NCBI GenBank assembly: GCA_023663525.1
Contig: JAMPHF010000002.1
Coordinates: 604,118-668,117 of the forward strand
Direction: 5' to 3'
Length of the DNA stretch: 64,000 bases
From: Bacteroides sp.
Lineage (GTDB): Bacteria; Bacteroidota; Bacteroidia; Bacteroidales; Muribaculaceae
Shown: positions 1 through 8,585 of the stretch, piece after piece
How the letters are laid out: each line of letters starts with the position of its first letter
How positions within the stretch are numbered: the stretch's first letter is position 1
Translations under genes and position numbers: made by a program
The notes under the pieces: generated by a model
What the model saw: only the letters and a program-made list of their open reading frames with translations
Told to the model about the DNA's origin: nothing
Databases searched by the model: none

Positions 1-879
1 GCCAATCGCCTCGCTATGCACATGGGGCTGCTATGCCGATAGCTGAGTAGTTACTGGTTCATGAAATATAGTTAAAAAACATTAATTAATTGAGGATTTT
101 TGGTCTTGTTAGATTGATAATTCGTAACTTTGTGGTGAAAAGAAAACACCACAATAGTTGCAATCCTTGGACTGATAAAATTTTACGCATTAAATTCTCT
201 TTTTGGACTAAGGAAAAAAGGCAACTTTGCTTCGGGTCGCCCATCGCGATGATGTGTGTCAGACGCAACGATGGTGTAGTGTAAGTATGATATAATCTCT
301 ACATTATTGGAAAGGAATAGTTTTTATAACTATTTGACGCCTTTTGGCTTTGGTCCTGTTGCTCCTTGATTGAAAGGGGCAGCGGACAATTTTTTTATCC
401 CCTTCCTTGTTTCTGACGCTTTGTCGCTCGCTTCATTTTGTGAGTGTGACACATAAAAACCCGGCATGGAGGAGGGTTTCACAACCATCAGCCATGCCGT
501 TTTAAACAATAGCATCAATTTCAAAAATAGATTACAGAGACCAACCTAACCGCATGAGTTGCGCGTGAGGCGTTTTGCTCGTGTATTGTCCAAGTGTTTT
601 TTCAAATTTCGTATAAATTATATCATGTAATGCCGGAGAATTTCGCTCCTCATTTACACGATGCAAAATTACTATCGGATTCTTGTTCCCACCATACCTT
701 AATTTAGGTAATTTGACGCGTTTTGGAGGGTTGGAGTAATTGATTTCAATTAGTGAAAGGCTTCAAATGGCATAAAAAGTGTCACAGACCCTCCTTTTTG
801 CCGTCATGAGGAGGAGGGAGGGAAACGTGGGTGATGATGAAAAATGTAATGGAAAACACAAAATTTTTCACTGAATTAC
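1..879. other. Gene-poor left end with possible decayed fragments
   Basis: No convincing complete gene. A promoter-like pair (TTG at 100-102, TAACTTTG at 125-132, plus strand) is followed by about 170 bp with no good reading frame, so an untranslated RNA or a dead promoter are both possible. On the minus strand 330-524 encodes a 64-residue ATG-started frame with no recognised family. An inverted repeat (CGGCATGG at 462-469, CCATGCCG at 492-499) lies inside that frame and may be a terminator or repeat. The stretch is AT-richer than the operon that follows. Remnants of a mobile element would fit, but no transposase or integrase motif is visible. Confidence 0.4.
532..762 (-). pseudogene. Possible truncated coding fragment, no start codon
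   Basis: A 76-codon open stretch between a TGA and a TAA reads like genuine protein (mixed charged and hydrophobic residues, ending in ...QLMRLGWSL), but it has no ATG near its beginning. It could be the 3' remnant of a larger gene. I do not recognise the family. A minus-strand TAATTTTG at 664-671 inside the frame may be chance. Confidence 0.2.
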
Positions 880-910
880 TTGCATGGGAAAAATAATCGT
901 TCTACCTTTG
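880..910 (+). promoter_or_regulatory. Promoter of the ABC transporter/GntR operon
   Basis: TTG at 880-882, a 20-bp spacer, then TACCTTTG at 903-910, matching the Bacteroidetes primary sigma -33/-7 consensus. Transcription would begin near 917. The TTG of the -33 box is in frame with the ATPase gene and could be misread as its start codon. Confidence 0.75.
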
Positions 911-939
911 CAGTGTACTATTATACTAATACACTATTT

Positions 940-1794
940 ATGCTTAAAATTGAAAATCTCACATTCTCCTATCGGCGCAATGCCGGACCGGTGCTTGATG
1001 ATTTCTCCTTGGAGATTGAATCGGGCGGAGTCTACGGTCTGCTTGGTCGAAACGGTGTAGGAAAGTCCACGCTCCTCTATCTGATTGTTGGGGCGTTGAA
1101 TCCGAAAAGCGGTCGGGTGCTCTACCGTGGTGTCAACACGCGTCTGCGTCGTCCTGAAACACTGTCGGATGTATTCATCGTCCCCGAGGAGTTCACGCTC
1201 CCCCGGATACCTCTCAAGGACTATCTGAAGGCCAATTCACGTTTCTATCCCCGCTTCTCGGAGGAGGATCTGCGCCGCCATCTCGAACTGTTCGACATGG
1301 ATAGCAATTTGAACCTTGGTGCTCTCTCGATGGGGCAGAAGAAGAAGGCGTTCATGAGTTTCGCGCTTGCGTGCAACACATCGCTGCTGCTGATGGATGA
1401 GCCGACCAATGGTCTTGACATCCCCGGCAAGAGTGCTTTCCGCCGCTTCATCGCGCAGAATATGACCGACGATCGGTCGATTGTCATCTCGACGCATCAG
1501 GTGCGTGACATTGATCGCCTGCTTGACCATCTGATCATCATGGATCATTCGCGTGTGCTTCTCAACGAGAGGGTTGACATGATTATCGACAGATTGAAGT
1601 TCATGGTCACCGATTCGCGTGAGGTGGTTGATTCGGCCATTTTCGCGCAACCGTCGCTCGACGGTATGTCGGTCATACTCCCCAACGATGACGGGACGGA
1701 GACAGAGTTGAATCTTGAGACTTTGTTTGAACTTTCGATGAAACGCCCGGAGATGATTGAGAAAATGTTTAACTCTAATTTCACGAAACAATGA
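940..1794 (+). CDS. ABC transporter ATP-binding protein
   Basis: 284-residue cytoplasmic ATPase that would power the permease encoded next. Walker A GRNGVGKST is at residues 36-44, the signature is a variant LSMGQ, and Walker B LLLMDEPTNGLD follows, with a switch histidine in STHQVRD. About 80 C-terminal residues lie beyond the nucleotide-binding domain, as in the YtrB/CcmA-like subfamily. I chose ATG 940 because the longer frame begins within the promoter at 880. The stop overlaps the permease start by 4 bp (ATGA), implying translational coupling. The partner GntR gene downstream suggests a YtrA-type system responding to cell-envelope stress or antibiotics (inference). Confidence 0.9.
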   Translation: MLKIENLTFSYRRNAGPVLDDFSLEIESGGVYGLLGRNGVGKSTLLYLIVGALNPKSGRVLYRGVNTRLRRPETLSDVFIVPEEFTLPRIPLKDYLKANSRFYPRFSEEDLRRHLELFDMDSNLNLGALSMGQKKKAFMSFALACNTSLLLMDEPTNGLDIPGKSAFRRFIAQNMTDDRSIVISTHQVRDIDRLLDHLIIMDHSRVLLNERVDMIIDRLKFMVTDSREVVDSAIFAQPSLDGMSVILPNDDGTETELNLETLFELSMKRPEMIEKMFNSNFTKQ

Positions 1795-2618
1795 ACGAAA
1801 ATCAAATATTCAGTCTAAACCGCATGAAGTTTCTGCTGAAGCGTGACTTGCTTGAAAATTGGCGGATGCTGCTGCTCGGACTTGGGGCATTGGTCGGGAT
1901 TCTGATCTTGATCGCTCTCATGACCGTCTCATTCCAGGGTGATTCAATCAAGCGGCATGTCGTGAACGGGGAGTCATTGGAATGGGTGATTAACTATGAA
2001 CTCGGGTGGATGACAGCAGCGTTCTATGTGATCGGTACTTTCATCGCCTCGTTAGCCTTCAAGTCAATGGCTACCCCGCCCGGTGCACTTTCGCAACTCA
2101 TTCTCCCCGCCTCACAGTTTGAAAAGTTCATCTATCGCTGGCTTGCGGTAGTCCCCGGATTCTTCATCCTCTATTTTCTATGTGCTGTCTTTGCCGATTG
2201 GGTGATGGTGGTCTATGTCGAAGCTCATTATGGCGTTGCCATGACGACGATTGATTGGAGTGAAGTGCTGTTCCATCCTGAAAGAGCCGGATTTTTCATG
2301 GGAATGACAAGCATGGTATTGTCGATATACTTCGTGGTGCAGTCGTTCTATTTTCTCGGTGCTCTCGTGTGGTCGCGCCTGTCGTTCATCAAGACCTTTG
2401 TGTGCCTCAGTGTGATTTGGGGACTTTACTTGTGGTTCGGTGAATGGCTCTATGGTGTGCTGAGGGATCCGGAGTTCTATTATGGCGAGCCGAAACTGAT
2501 AGGTGACCAGGATAATGCACTGCCATTAGGCGTGGTTGTGAGTATTGTAGTGTCGCTTGTCAACTATCTCCTCGCGTTCATGCGCTTCCGTGAGGCGGAA
2601 GTCATCAAGCGATGGTGA
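1791..2618 (+). CDS. ABC transporter permease (membrane subunit)
   Basis: 275 residues with about six hydrophobic segments (near 27-47, 75-97, 120-145, 170-200, 205-225, 245-265) and no conserved hydrolase motif. It is the likely inner-membrane partner of the preceding ATPase. It starts at the ATGA overlap with that gene, and its end lies 14 bp before the chosen start of the GntR gene. Substrate unknown. The architecture of one short permease, one ATPase and one GntR regulator resembles ytr/bcr-type export or sensing systems. Confidence 0.8.
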   Translation: MNENQIFSLNRMKFLLKRDLLENWRMLLLGLGALVGILILIALMTVSFQGDSIKRHVVNGESLEWVINYELGWMTAAFYVIGTFIASLAFKSMATPPGALSQLILPASQFEKFIYRWLAVVPGFFILYFLCAVFADWVMVVYVEAHYGVAMTTIDWSEVLFHPERAGFFMGMTSMVLSIYFVVQSFYFLGALVWSRLSFIKTFVCLSVIWGLYLWFGEWLYGVLRDPEFYYGEPKLIGDQDNALPLGVVVSIVVSLVNYLLAFMRFREAEVIKRW

Positions 2619-2632
2619 AAGGAGGTAAGCGC

Positions 2633-3007
2633 ATGGTCTTTAAAGAGAACAACAAGGCAATCTATCTTCAGATTGCCGACAAGATATGCGATAATGTGCT
2701 GACAGGTCAGCTCACGGAGGGTGCCCGCATACCGTCGGTCCGCGAATATGCTGCCTCGCTTGAGGTCAACGCCAACACAGTCATGCGCAGCTATGAACAT
2801 CTTGAACGCCTCGGCGTGATATTCAACCGGCGTGGCATCGGATTTTTCATTTCCGACTCGGCCCGCGAGACCATCATCGGTGCGAGACGTGAGACTTTTC
2901 TCAATGGTGAGATTGGCTACTTCTTTCATCAACTGATGCTTCTCGGCATTTCGCCGGAGGAGATTAAAACAATGTATGAAAACTATTTAACAACAAAAGA
3001 AAAATGA
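2633..3007 (+). CDS. GntR family transcriptional regulator, YtrA-like
   Basis: 124 residues. The N-terminal winged helix is clear: IYLQIADKICDNVLTG, then GARIPSVREYAASLEVNANTVMRSYEHLERLGVI, typical of the short YtrA subfamily, which lacks a large effector domain. The longer frame starts at 2612, but I chose ATG 2633 because AAAGGAGG at 2618-2625 sits at ideal spacing, an uncommonly strong Shine-Dalgarno for this phylum. It probably autoregulates the operon it sits in. The stop overlaps the next gene by ATGA. Confidence 0.88.
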   Translation: MVFKENNKAIYLQIADKICDNVLTGQLTEGARIPSVREYAASLEVNANTVMRSYEHLERLGVIFNRRGIGFFISDSARETIIGARRETFLNGEIGYFFHQLMLLGISPEEIKTMYENYLTTKEK

Positions 3008-3840
3008 AACGGACAACATATTTGATGCTCGGTGCTTTCATTGCCGGATTTGGATTAGTGGCCGCTTTCGTCGTCATGCTTCTTTCGAATCCGGTGGCTA
3101 AGGATCAGAATAGGATGATTGGCGGTGAGCAGATTGATGTGGCTCTCAAGGGTGACTTCTCGGAAATCATCTTTGAGGACACGAATGAATATGGCGGTTA
3201 TAAAATACGACATTTCAGAGGCTTGACCATCGAGCAGTCTGACTCAGTGACGAAGCCTGTGCTACTCATGGGAGCTGATTGGAGCAAGTTGGTCAGGACT
3301 GATGTTGTGGGTGACACTCTGCGGCTGTCGGTTGATGTAGATTGCCTGACGAGTCAAGGGAAAAAGAAATCAGATAAGCCTGTTTTGATGTTATTCGACA
3401 GTGCGGAAGGATGGCCATTGCGATTATTAGTGCCGCGCGCTATGTCAATCGGGCAGATTACATGTGCGGATCGCTCACTCCGTCTATGTGATTTCAATGC
3501 GGAGCGTCTCACCGTAAAAGTTAAGGGACGTGTCGTAATGTCCGGTTGCCGGATTGGATTGCTGGACTGTAAGGGTACCCGGATGAGTGAGCTGAAGCTC
3601 GACAACTCGACGGTGGACCGTGTGTCGATGAGGCAACCAAAGGATGAATTCAAGGTCGATTGCTGTGACGGAAGCGGATTCATCGATGCAATGGATGTCA
3701 GGGGGATTGCTAATGGAAATGATGAGTTTGACTTGACAAAAGCCAATGTGAAGACCATGCGCTGGACCCCCGCAGACAGCACATCCGTCATCAACCTCCT
3801 CCTCGGCCGTCAGATTGAAATATTGCAGACAGGAGATTGA
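3004..3840 (+). CDS. Membrane-anchored protein with beta-rich exterior domain
   Basis: 278 residues. A single N-terminal hydrophobic segment (about 7-28) is followed by an extracytoplasmic domain of short alternating beta-strand-like stretches (DVALKGDFSEIIFED, DTLRLSVDVDC, RLTVKVKGRVVMSGC), reminiscent of the DUF2807 auto-transporter-adhesin-like fold often found beside GntR/ABC operons in Bacteroidetes. That assignment is a resemblance only. It is the last gene of the operon, starting at an ATGA overlap. The 3' end of the gene runs into a 22-bp tandem repeat. Confidence 0.6.
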   Translation: MKRTTYLMLGAFIAGFGLVAAFVVMLLSNPVAKDQNRMIGGEQIDVALKGDFSEIIFEDTNEYGGYKIRHFRGLTIEQSDSVTKPVLLMGADWSKLVRTDVVGDTLRLSVDVDCLTSQGKKKSDKPVLMLFDSAEGWPLRLLVPRAMSIGQITCADRSLRLCDFNAERLTVKVKGRVVMSGCRIGLLDCKGTRMSELKLDNSTVDRVSMRQPKDEFKVDCCDGSGFIDAMDVRGIANGNDEFDLTKANVKTMRWTPADSTSVINLLLGRQIEILQTGD

Positions 3841-3868
3841 AATATTGCGGACAAGAGATTGAAAAATT
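3812..3868 (+). repeat. 22-bp tandem repeat spanning a stop codon
   Basis: Two near-identical 22-bp units (3812-3833 and 3834-3855, each beginning AGATTGAAATATTGC) plus a 13-bp partial copy to 3868. The first unit encodes the last residues of the upstream gene, and the stop codon lies at the start of the second, so a slippage event here would lengthen or change the C-terminus. Confidence 0.85.
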
Positions 3869-3876
3869 ACTGATCA

Positions 3877-3925
3877 ATAGAATACACGCGACAGGCGCAA
3901 CCAGTGCTTGCCGCGTGTATTCTAT
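3877..3925. terminator. Perfect 14-bp inverted repeat after the GntR/ABC operon
   Basis: Arms ATAGAATACACGCG (3877-3890) and its exact complement (3912-3925) flank a 21-nt loop. It sits between the operon end and the restriction-modification promoter, where a terminator is expected, but no U-tract follows, so it could instead mark the edge of the inserted cassette. Confidence 0.5.
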
Positions 3926-3974
3926 ATGTGATGTGGTGAAGTTCTTTATCTATCATTTTATAATTGGCGTGATG

Positions 3975-4007
3975 TTGCCGTGGAAATGAAAAATTTGCGT
4001 AACTTTG
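3975..4007 (+). promoter_or_regulatory. Promoter of the restriction-modification pair
   Basis: TTG 3975-3977 and TAACTTTG 4000-4007, spacer 22 bp. The leader to the methyltransferase ATG at 4114 is about 100 nt. Confidence 0.6.
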
Positions 4008-4113
4008 TAGTTCAAGGGGCTCTTGTAGCCAAAGCAGTCCAATTTTGTCAGATAATATGGTTGATGGATTTATGACCGGTATTATGCTGATTGGATTGAA
4101 ATAATAAGAATTA

Positions 4114-5049
4114 ATGACCATGTGGAGACCGTTTACATTCATAGACTTGTTTGCCGGTATCGGAGGTATCAGACTCGGTTTTGAGTCGGTAGGAGGTAGA
4201 TGCGTCTTTTCATCTGAATTTGATGAGGATGCATGTAAGACATACGAGGCAAATTTTGGGGAACATCCCGCCGGTGACATCACTAAAATAAAGGCAAGTG
4301 ATATACCGGATTTTGATATACTGCTTGGCGGATTTCCATGTCAGGCTTTCTCAATAATCGGAAAAAGAGAGGGCTTTCGGAATGAGACATGCGGCACGTT
4401 GTTCTTCGATATAGAGAGGATTCTGCAGGAGAAGCGCCCGGTAGCTTTCATGCTTGAAAATGTCAGGAATCTCACTGCTCACGACAACGGACGTACATTC
4501 AAGGTGATTATGTCCCATCTTGAATCACTGGGCTATGTGGTATATTCAAAGGTGCTCAACGCCTTGGACTATGGATGTCCGCAGAAACGTGAGAGAATTA
4601 TAATCGTTGGTTTTCGTGATAATGTTTTTTTCTCTTTCCCCGAGCCGAATAACAAAAGGGTGCACATAAGAGAAGTGCTTGATGCCAAAGTCGATGCAAA
4701 ATATTATGTCAGAGACGTTATCCGTGATTCAAGGCTTATGCGTTTGAAAGACCCGAATTATCCGAGACCGTACATATCGCATGAAAATAAGGCCGGTACG
4801 GTCACACCTCACCCTTATTCGTGTGCATTGCGGGCCGGTGCGTCGGCTAACTATATTCTTGTCAATGATGAGCGGCGACCGACAGAGCGCGAGATGCTCA
4901 GGATCCAAGGATTTCCCGATTCGTTCAAGATAGTTGTACCTTATGGCAAGATGAAGCATCAGTGTGGCAATTCTGTTGCTGTCCCGGTGATTAAGGCTGT
5001 GGCTAAAAATATGATTATGGCATTGGATCAATACTATTCCAACTCATGA
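4114..5049 (+). CDS. DNA (cytosine-5)-methyltransferase, HaeII-type
   Basis: 311-residue C5-cytosine methyltransferase that would protect host DNA from the endonuclease encoded immediately downstream. Visible motifs in order: I DLFAGIGG (11-18, SAM binding), IV GGFPCQAFS with catalytic Cys76, VI ENVRNL (115-120), VIII QKRERIIIVGF (157 onwards), and X GNSVAVPVIKAVAKN near the C-terminus. Length is usual for a type II enzyme. Start ATG 4114; ATG 4120 two codons later is an alternative. The stop overlaps the endonuclease start by ATGA. Base composition is AT-richer than flanking genes, a sign of acquisition. Target RGCGCY is inferred from the partner. Confidence 0.93.
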   Translation: MTMWRPFTFIDLFAGIGGIRLGFESVGGRCVFSSEFDEDACKTYEANFGEHPAGDITKIKASDIPDFDILLGGFPCQAFSIIGKREGFRNETCGTLFFDIERILQEKRPVAFMLENVRNLTAHDNGRTFKVIMSHLESLGYVVYSKVLNALDYGCPQKRERIIIVGFRDNVFFSFPEPNNKRVHIREVLDAKVDAKYYVRDVIRDSRLMRLKDPNYPRPYISHENKAGTVTPHPYSCALRAGASANYILVNDERRPTEREMLRIQGFPDSFKIVVPYGKMKHQCGNSVAVPVIKAVAKNMIMALDQYYSNS

Positions 5050-6110
5050 AAAATGATAAATTATCGGAAGCAAAAAATGCTTTGGATTCCTTGATAAGAG
5101 GATCGAGAATACATCTGTATAAGCCCATACAGATAGCTGAGATATTGCATCATCATAGGATGAAGCATGATATTGATCTCATGAATCTGGAGGACTACCG
5201 TGTAAAGAGTAAACGGTGGAGAGATGATGTATGCCTGCAGCTATTGGGACGGAGGTGTACGAGCTCGGCAAAATTTCAGGACAATTTGTTTGATGGGAAT
5301 GCTATCCCGCCGAGAATACTTGCTGAACTTGGAAAGGCAAATGTCCGCACTGATGGTGGCGTTGAGGCTTATATCTATGGTCAGTTCGATAAGAGGCACA
5401 ATCAGTTGACAAATGCGTTGGATTATTGCTTGAACGCTGCTCCGGAGACCTTTGATGTCAAGCAGTTTATAGATTCCTTTTGGAATGAGCCGGGATTAAA
5501 GAGGAGCATTGACAAAATTTATGAGATTATTGTATATGCTCTGTTCTCGACGTTGGTAGATGCGATTGACCTCAAGGTCGAAATTTCAATTAGTAAAGAC
5601 TCATTGCCCCTGATAAGAGAATTTGAGGATTTCTCATCAAAGGTGATGTGTCTGGACGTCTCGCATCCTACGTTTGTCCAATCGGCCGCTTTGTACAGAG
5701 TTGGAGTCACCAATGCCGCCGACAGAGGGCTTGACATGTACTCCAATTGGGGCCCTGCAATCCAGATCAAGCATTTGAGTCTTGATGTGGATTTAGCCAA
5801 ATCAATCGTTGACAGCATTTCGAGCGATAGAATTGTAATCGTGTGTAAAAATGCGGAAAAGGATGTCATTCTCAGTGTACTGACGCAGATAGGTTGGGGT
5901 GGACGGATTCAGAGTATTGTGACAGAGGATGACCTTGTCGGATGGTACGATAAGGCGTTAAGAGGTCAGTACTCTGACATTTTGTCCAAACCTCTCCTTG
6001 AATCTTTGGCAGAGGAAATTTCTATGGAGTTCCCTTCGGTTGAGTATGTCCCTGATGTATTGAAGGAGAGAGGATACGATATGGTCAATCAACTTTGGTG
6101 GGAGGATTAG
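5046..6110 (+). CDS. Type II restriction endonuclease, HaeII family
   Basis: 354 residues that match my recollection of the HaeII family (RGCGC^Y cutters): an N-terminal stretch RIHLYKPIQIAEIL (21-34), then TSSAKFQDNLFDGNAIPPRIL (72-92) and EPGLKRSIDKIYEIIVYALFSTL (148-170). A plausible PD-(D/E)xK-like core is Glu160, Asp230 and the QIK at 240-242 (family knowledge plus inference). Translationally coupled to the methyltransferase. Its last 26 bp overlap, tail to tail, the end of the U32 gene on the other strand. Specificity is supported indirectly by the scarcity of RGCGCY in the window. Confidence 0.88.
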   Translation: MKNDKLSEAKNALDSLIRGSRIHLYKPIQIAEILHHHRMKHDIDLMNLEDYRVKSKRWRDDVCLQLLGRRCTSSAKFQDNLFDGNAIPPRILAELGKANVRTDGGVEAYIYGQFDKRHNQLTNALDYCLNAAPETFDVKQFIDSFWNEPGLKRSIDKIYEIIVYALFSTLVDAIDLKVEISISKDSLPLIREFEDFSSKVMCLDVSHPTFVQSAALYRVGVTNAADRGLDMYSNWGPAIQIKHLSLDVDLAKSIVDSISSDRIVIVCKNAEKDVILSVLTQIGWGGRIQSIVTEDDLVGWYDKALRGQYSDILSKPLLESLAEEISMEFPSVEYVPDVLKERGYDMVNQLWWED

Positions 6111-7365
6111 GGGTTGAGTCAGCCCCTGCTATGGGTTCCCAGATGTACAGGCGGTCGGAGGGGCGGATTTTGCGGGGGACTTTGATGGAGAAGTTTTCGC
6201 CTTTCTTGACTGAGGGGACGGGATCGTATTCGAGGCGAAGTTCATCGACAGTCATGATGATTGCACCGGTGTCGGTGCCGGTGATTACTATTTCGTCACC
6301 CACGTGAAGCTCTCCGGCTTCCATGACAAACTCTCCGACACCGAGCCGGGGGAAATAGCGTACGCCTTTGGCTGCATAGCGTTTGACACGTGTGGCTGAT
6401 GACCCGTATTTTGCCGACCATTCCCCGAGCCGTTGCCCGAGATAATAGCCGTTCCAGAAACCACGATTGAATATTTTAGCAAGCTGATTGTCCCAGTGGG
6501 CTATCTTCTCATCGGTGAAGTTGTCGGTGCAGATGGCTTCGATGGCTTCAGAATAGGACTGAACGGCAATCTTGACATATTCAGGTCCTCGCGCTCGTCC
6601 CTCGATTTTGAACACCCTTACTCCTGCGTCAATCATTTTGTTGAGGAAGTGGATGGTCTTAAGGTCCTTTGGCGACATGATGTATTTGTTTTCCACATCG
6701 AGCTGATCGCCGGTCTCGCGGTCGGTGACAGTGTAGCCCCGGCGGCAGATCTGTGTGCAAGCCCCACGGTTTGCACTTGAGTTCATCTCATGGAGGCTGA
6801 GGTAGCATTTGCCTGAAACGGCCATACATAGCGCGCCGTGACAGAACATTTCGATACGTATCCTCTCGCCGTGCGGTCCACGGATGTCATCGCGGACTAT
6901 GTTTTCGTGGATAGCTTTTACCTGATCGAGATTCAGCTCGCGTGCAAGCACCATCACGTCGGCATATTGTGCGAAAAATTTCACTGCTTCGGTGTTGGTG
7001 ACATTGAGCTGAGTCGAAATGTGGACTTCGACACCGATTGAGCGGGCGTAGGTGATGGCTGCGATGTCGCTGGCGATTATAGCGGAGATACCGCTGTCGC
7101 GGACAGCATTGATGACGGCGTGCATCTTGTCAAGCTCGTCGTCATAGATGATTGTGTTGACAGTAAGATATGTCTTGACCCCGGCAGCGGTGCAGATGGA
7201 GGCGATGTTGCGGAGATCGTCGAGGGTGAAGTTGACCGATGAGCGTGAGCGCATGTTGAGTCCTTCGACACCGAAGTATATGGCATCGGCTCCGGCCTCG
7301 ATGGCTGCGTGGAGCGATTCGTAGCTCCCGACGGGTGCCATTATCTCGAATTCTTTTCTATCCAT
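6085..7365 (-). CDS. U32 family peptidase-like protein
   Basis: 426 residues. Typical U32 order: MAPVGSYESLHAAIEAGADAIYFG near the N-terminus, then VHISTQLNVTN, and the signature EMFCHGALCMAVSGKCYLS, with further cysteines in GACTQICRRGY that suggest the Fe-S site described for tRNA/rRNA hydroxylation relatives (TrhP/RlhA). Role as an RNA-modifying factor or as a collagenase-like peptidase cannot be separated from sequence alone. ATG at 7365 was chosen because the longer frame to 7434 begins in the -33 box. The C-terminal 8 codons overlap the restriction gene, so the last residues may have been replaced when that cassette arrived. Confidence 0.88.
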   Translation of the reverse strand: MDRKEFEIMAPVGSYESLHAAIEAGADAIYFGVEGLNMRSRSSVNFTLDDLRNIASICTAAGVKTYLTVNTIIYDDELDKMHAVINAVRDSGISAIIASDIAAITYARSIGVEVHISTQLNVTNTEAVKFFAQYADVMVLARELNLDQVKAIHENIVRDDIRGPHGERIRIEMFCHGALCMAVSGKCYLSLHEMNSSANRGACTQICRRGYTVTDRETGDQLDVENKYIMSPKDLKTIHFLNKMIDAGVRVFKIEGRARGPEYVKIAVQSYSEAIEAICTDNFTDEKIAHWDNQLAKIFNRGFWNGYYLGQRLGEWSAKYGSSATRVKRYAAKGVRYFPRLGVGEFVMEAGELHVGDEIVITGTDTGAIIMTVDELRLEYDPVPSVKKGENFSIKVPRKIRPSDRLYIWEPIAGADSTPNPPTKVD

Positions 7366-7403
7366 GATGGCTTTGTGGTGGCTTCTTCTGTATTTTTCAA
7401 TGA

Positions 7404-7434
7404 CAAAGTTATGCAAATCCGTGCTTATCTCCAA
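7404..7434 (-). promoter_or_regulatory. Promoter of the U32 gene
   Basis: On the minus strand TTG (7434-7432), 20-bp spacer, TAACTTTG (7411-7404). The -33 TTG is in frame with the gene, giving a false upstream start. Confidence 0.75.
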
Positions 7435-7517
7435 GTGTCATTAGTCATTAGTCGTAAGTTAGTCGTAAGTCATTGGAATTTTAGGGGTGGGTCGGTGGAA
7501 TTTTCGTGGAAATTTCA

Positions 7518-7525
7518 TACTTTTG
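7518..7525 (+). promoter_or_regulatory. -7 box of ruvB
   Basis: TACTTTTG only 7 bp before the ruvB ATG at 7533, so the transcript would be nearly leaderless. No clear -33 TTG. The divergent U32 promoter lies about 100 bp to the left, and the space between carries short GTCATTAGTC-like direct repeats. Confidence 0.55.
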
Positions 7526-7532
7526 TGGCAAT

Positions 7533-8558
7533 ATGAGTGAAATTGAATCAGAATTTGATATACATGACCGTGTTAATGCCGACAGGGAGTTTGAGAAGGC
7601 TCTCCGTCCGTCGTATTTTGAGTCGTTCAACGGTCAGGAGAAGATTGTCGAGAATCTCAAGGTGTTCGTGAAGGCAGCGCGGATGCGTGGCGAGGCTCTC
7701 GACCATCTGTTGCTGTTCGGCCCTCCGGGTCTCGGCAAAACTACTCTTGCAGGAATCATAGCCAATGAGCTTGGTGTGAACTTCAAGGTGACGTCAGGTC
7801 CCGTGCTTGACAAGCCGGGCGATCTTGCGGGAATACTCACGTCGCTTGAGGAGAATGATGTGCTTTTCATTGACGAGATTCATCGTCTGAGTCGTGTCGT
7901 GGAGGAGTATCTTTACTCAGCTATGGAGGATTACCGCATAGACATCATGATCGACAAAGGACCCGGTGCGCGGTCAGTACAACTGTCACTCTCTCCGTTC
8001 ACCCTCGTCGGGGCAACGACACGGTCGGGAATGCTGACCGCCCCGATGCGTGCCCGCTTCGGCATCAACTGTCATTTGGAATATTACAGTCATGAGGTGC
8101 TTGAGCGCATCATCCGGCGTTCGGCCTCGCTGCTGGGAGTGAAGTGTACGGCGGAGGCTGCCCATGAGATTGCGCTGCGTAGCCGTGGAACGCCTCGAAT
8201 CGCCAACTCACTTCTGCGCCGTGTGCGTGATTTCGCGCAGGTCAAGGGCAATGGCGACATTGAGCCGGAGATTGCCCGCTATGCGCTTGAGGCTCTCAAT
8301 ATTGACCGCTACGGGCTTGACGAGATGGACCACAAGCTGTTGCTGACGATGATAAACAAGTTTGAGGGAGGACCGGTCGGGCTCTCGACCATAGCAACAG
8401 CCATCGGCGAGGATCAGGACACGATAGAGGAGGTCTATGAGCCTTTCCTTATCATGGAGGGCTTTCTCCGCCGCACCCCGCGCGGTCGTGAGGTGACATC
8501 GCTCGCCTACACCCACCTCAAAGTCAACCCTCCGAGCAGGATGGAAAGTTTTTTCTAA
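7533..8558 (+). CDS. ruvB: Holliday junction branch migration helicase RuvB
   Basis: 341 residues. AAA+ motor that drives branch migration with RuvA at Holliday junctions. Visible: [18 protein letters not shown], Walker [12 protein letters not shown], Walker [11 protein letters not shown], sensor 1 [11 protein letters not shown], arginine finger region APMRARFG, and the C-terminal winged-helix ending [16 protein letters not shown]. The longer frame upstream (7506) would place the start inside the promoter, so ATG 7533 (MSEIESEFD) is chosen. Confidence 0.97.
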   Translation: MSEIESEFDIHDRVNADREFEKALRPSYFESFNGQEKIVENLKVFVKAARMRGEALDHLLLFGPPGLGKTTLAGIIANELGVNFKVTSGPVLDKPGDLAGILTSLEENDVLFIDEIHRLSRVVEEYLYSAMEDYRIDIMIDKGPGARSVQLSLSPFTLVGATTRSGMLTAPMRARFGINCHLEYYSHEVLERIIRRSASLLGVKCTAEAAHEIALRSRGTPRIANSLLRRVRDFAQVKGNGDIEPEIARYALEALNIDRYGLDEMDHKLLLTMINKFEGGPVGLSTIATAIGEDQDTIEEVYEPFLIMEGFLRRTPRGREVTSLAYTHLKVNPPSRMESFF

Positions 8559-8577
8559 TGCATTATGCATTAAAAAA
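8559..8577. repeat. Family B repeat unit
   Basis: ATGCATTATGCATTAAAA between ruvB and the flippase gene; a minimal copy of the TGCATTA family described at 30650 and 51411. Confidence 0.6.
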
Positions 8578-8585
8578 TAGAACGT

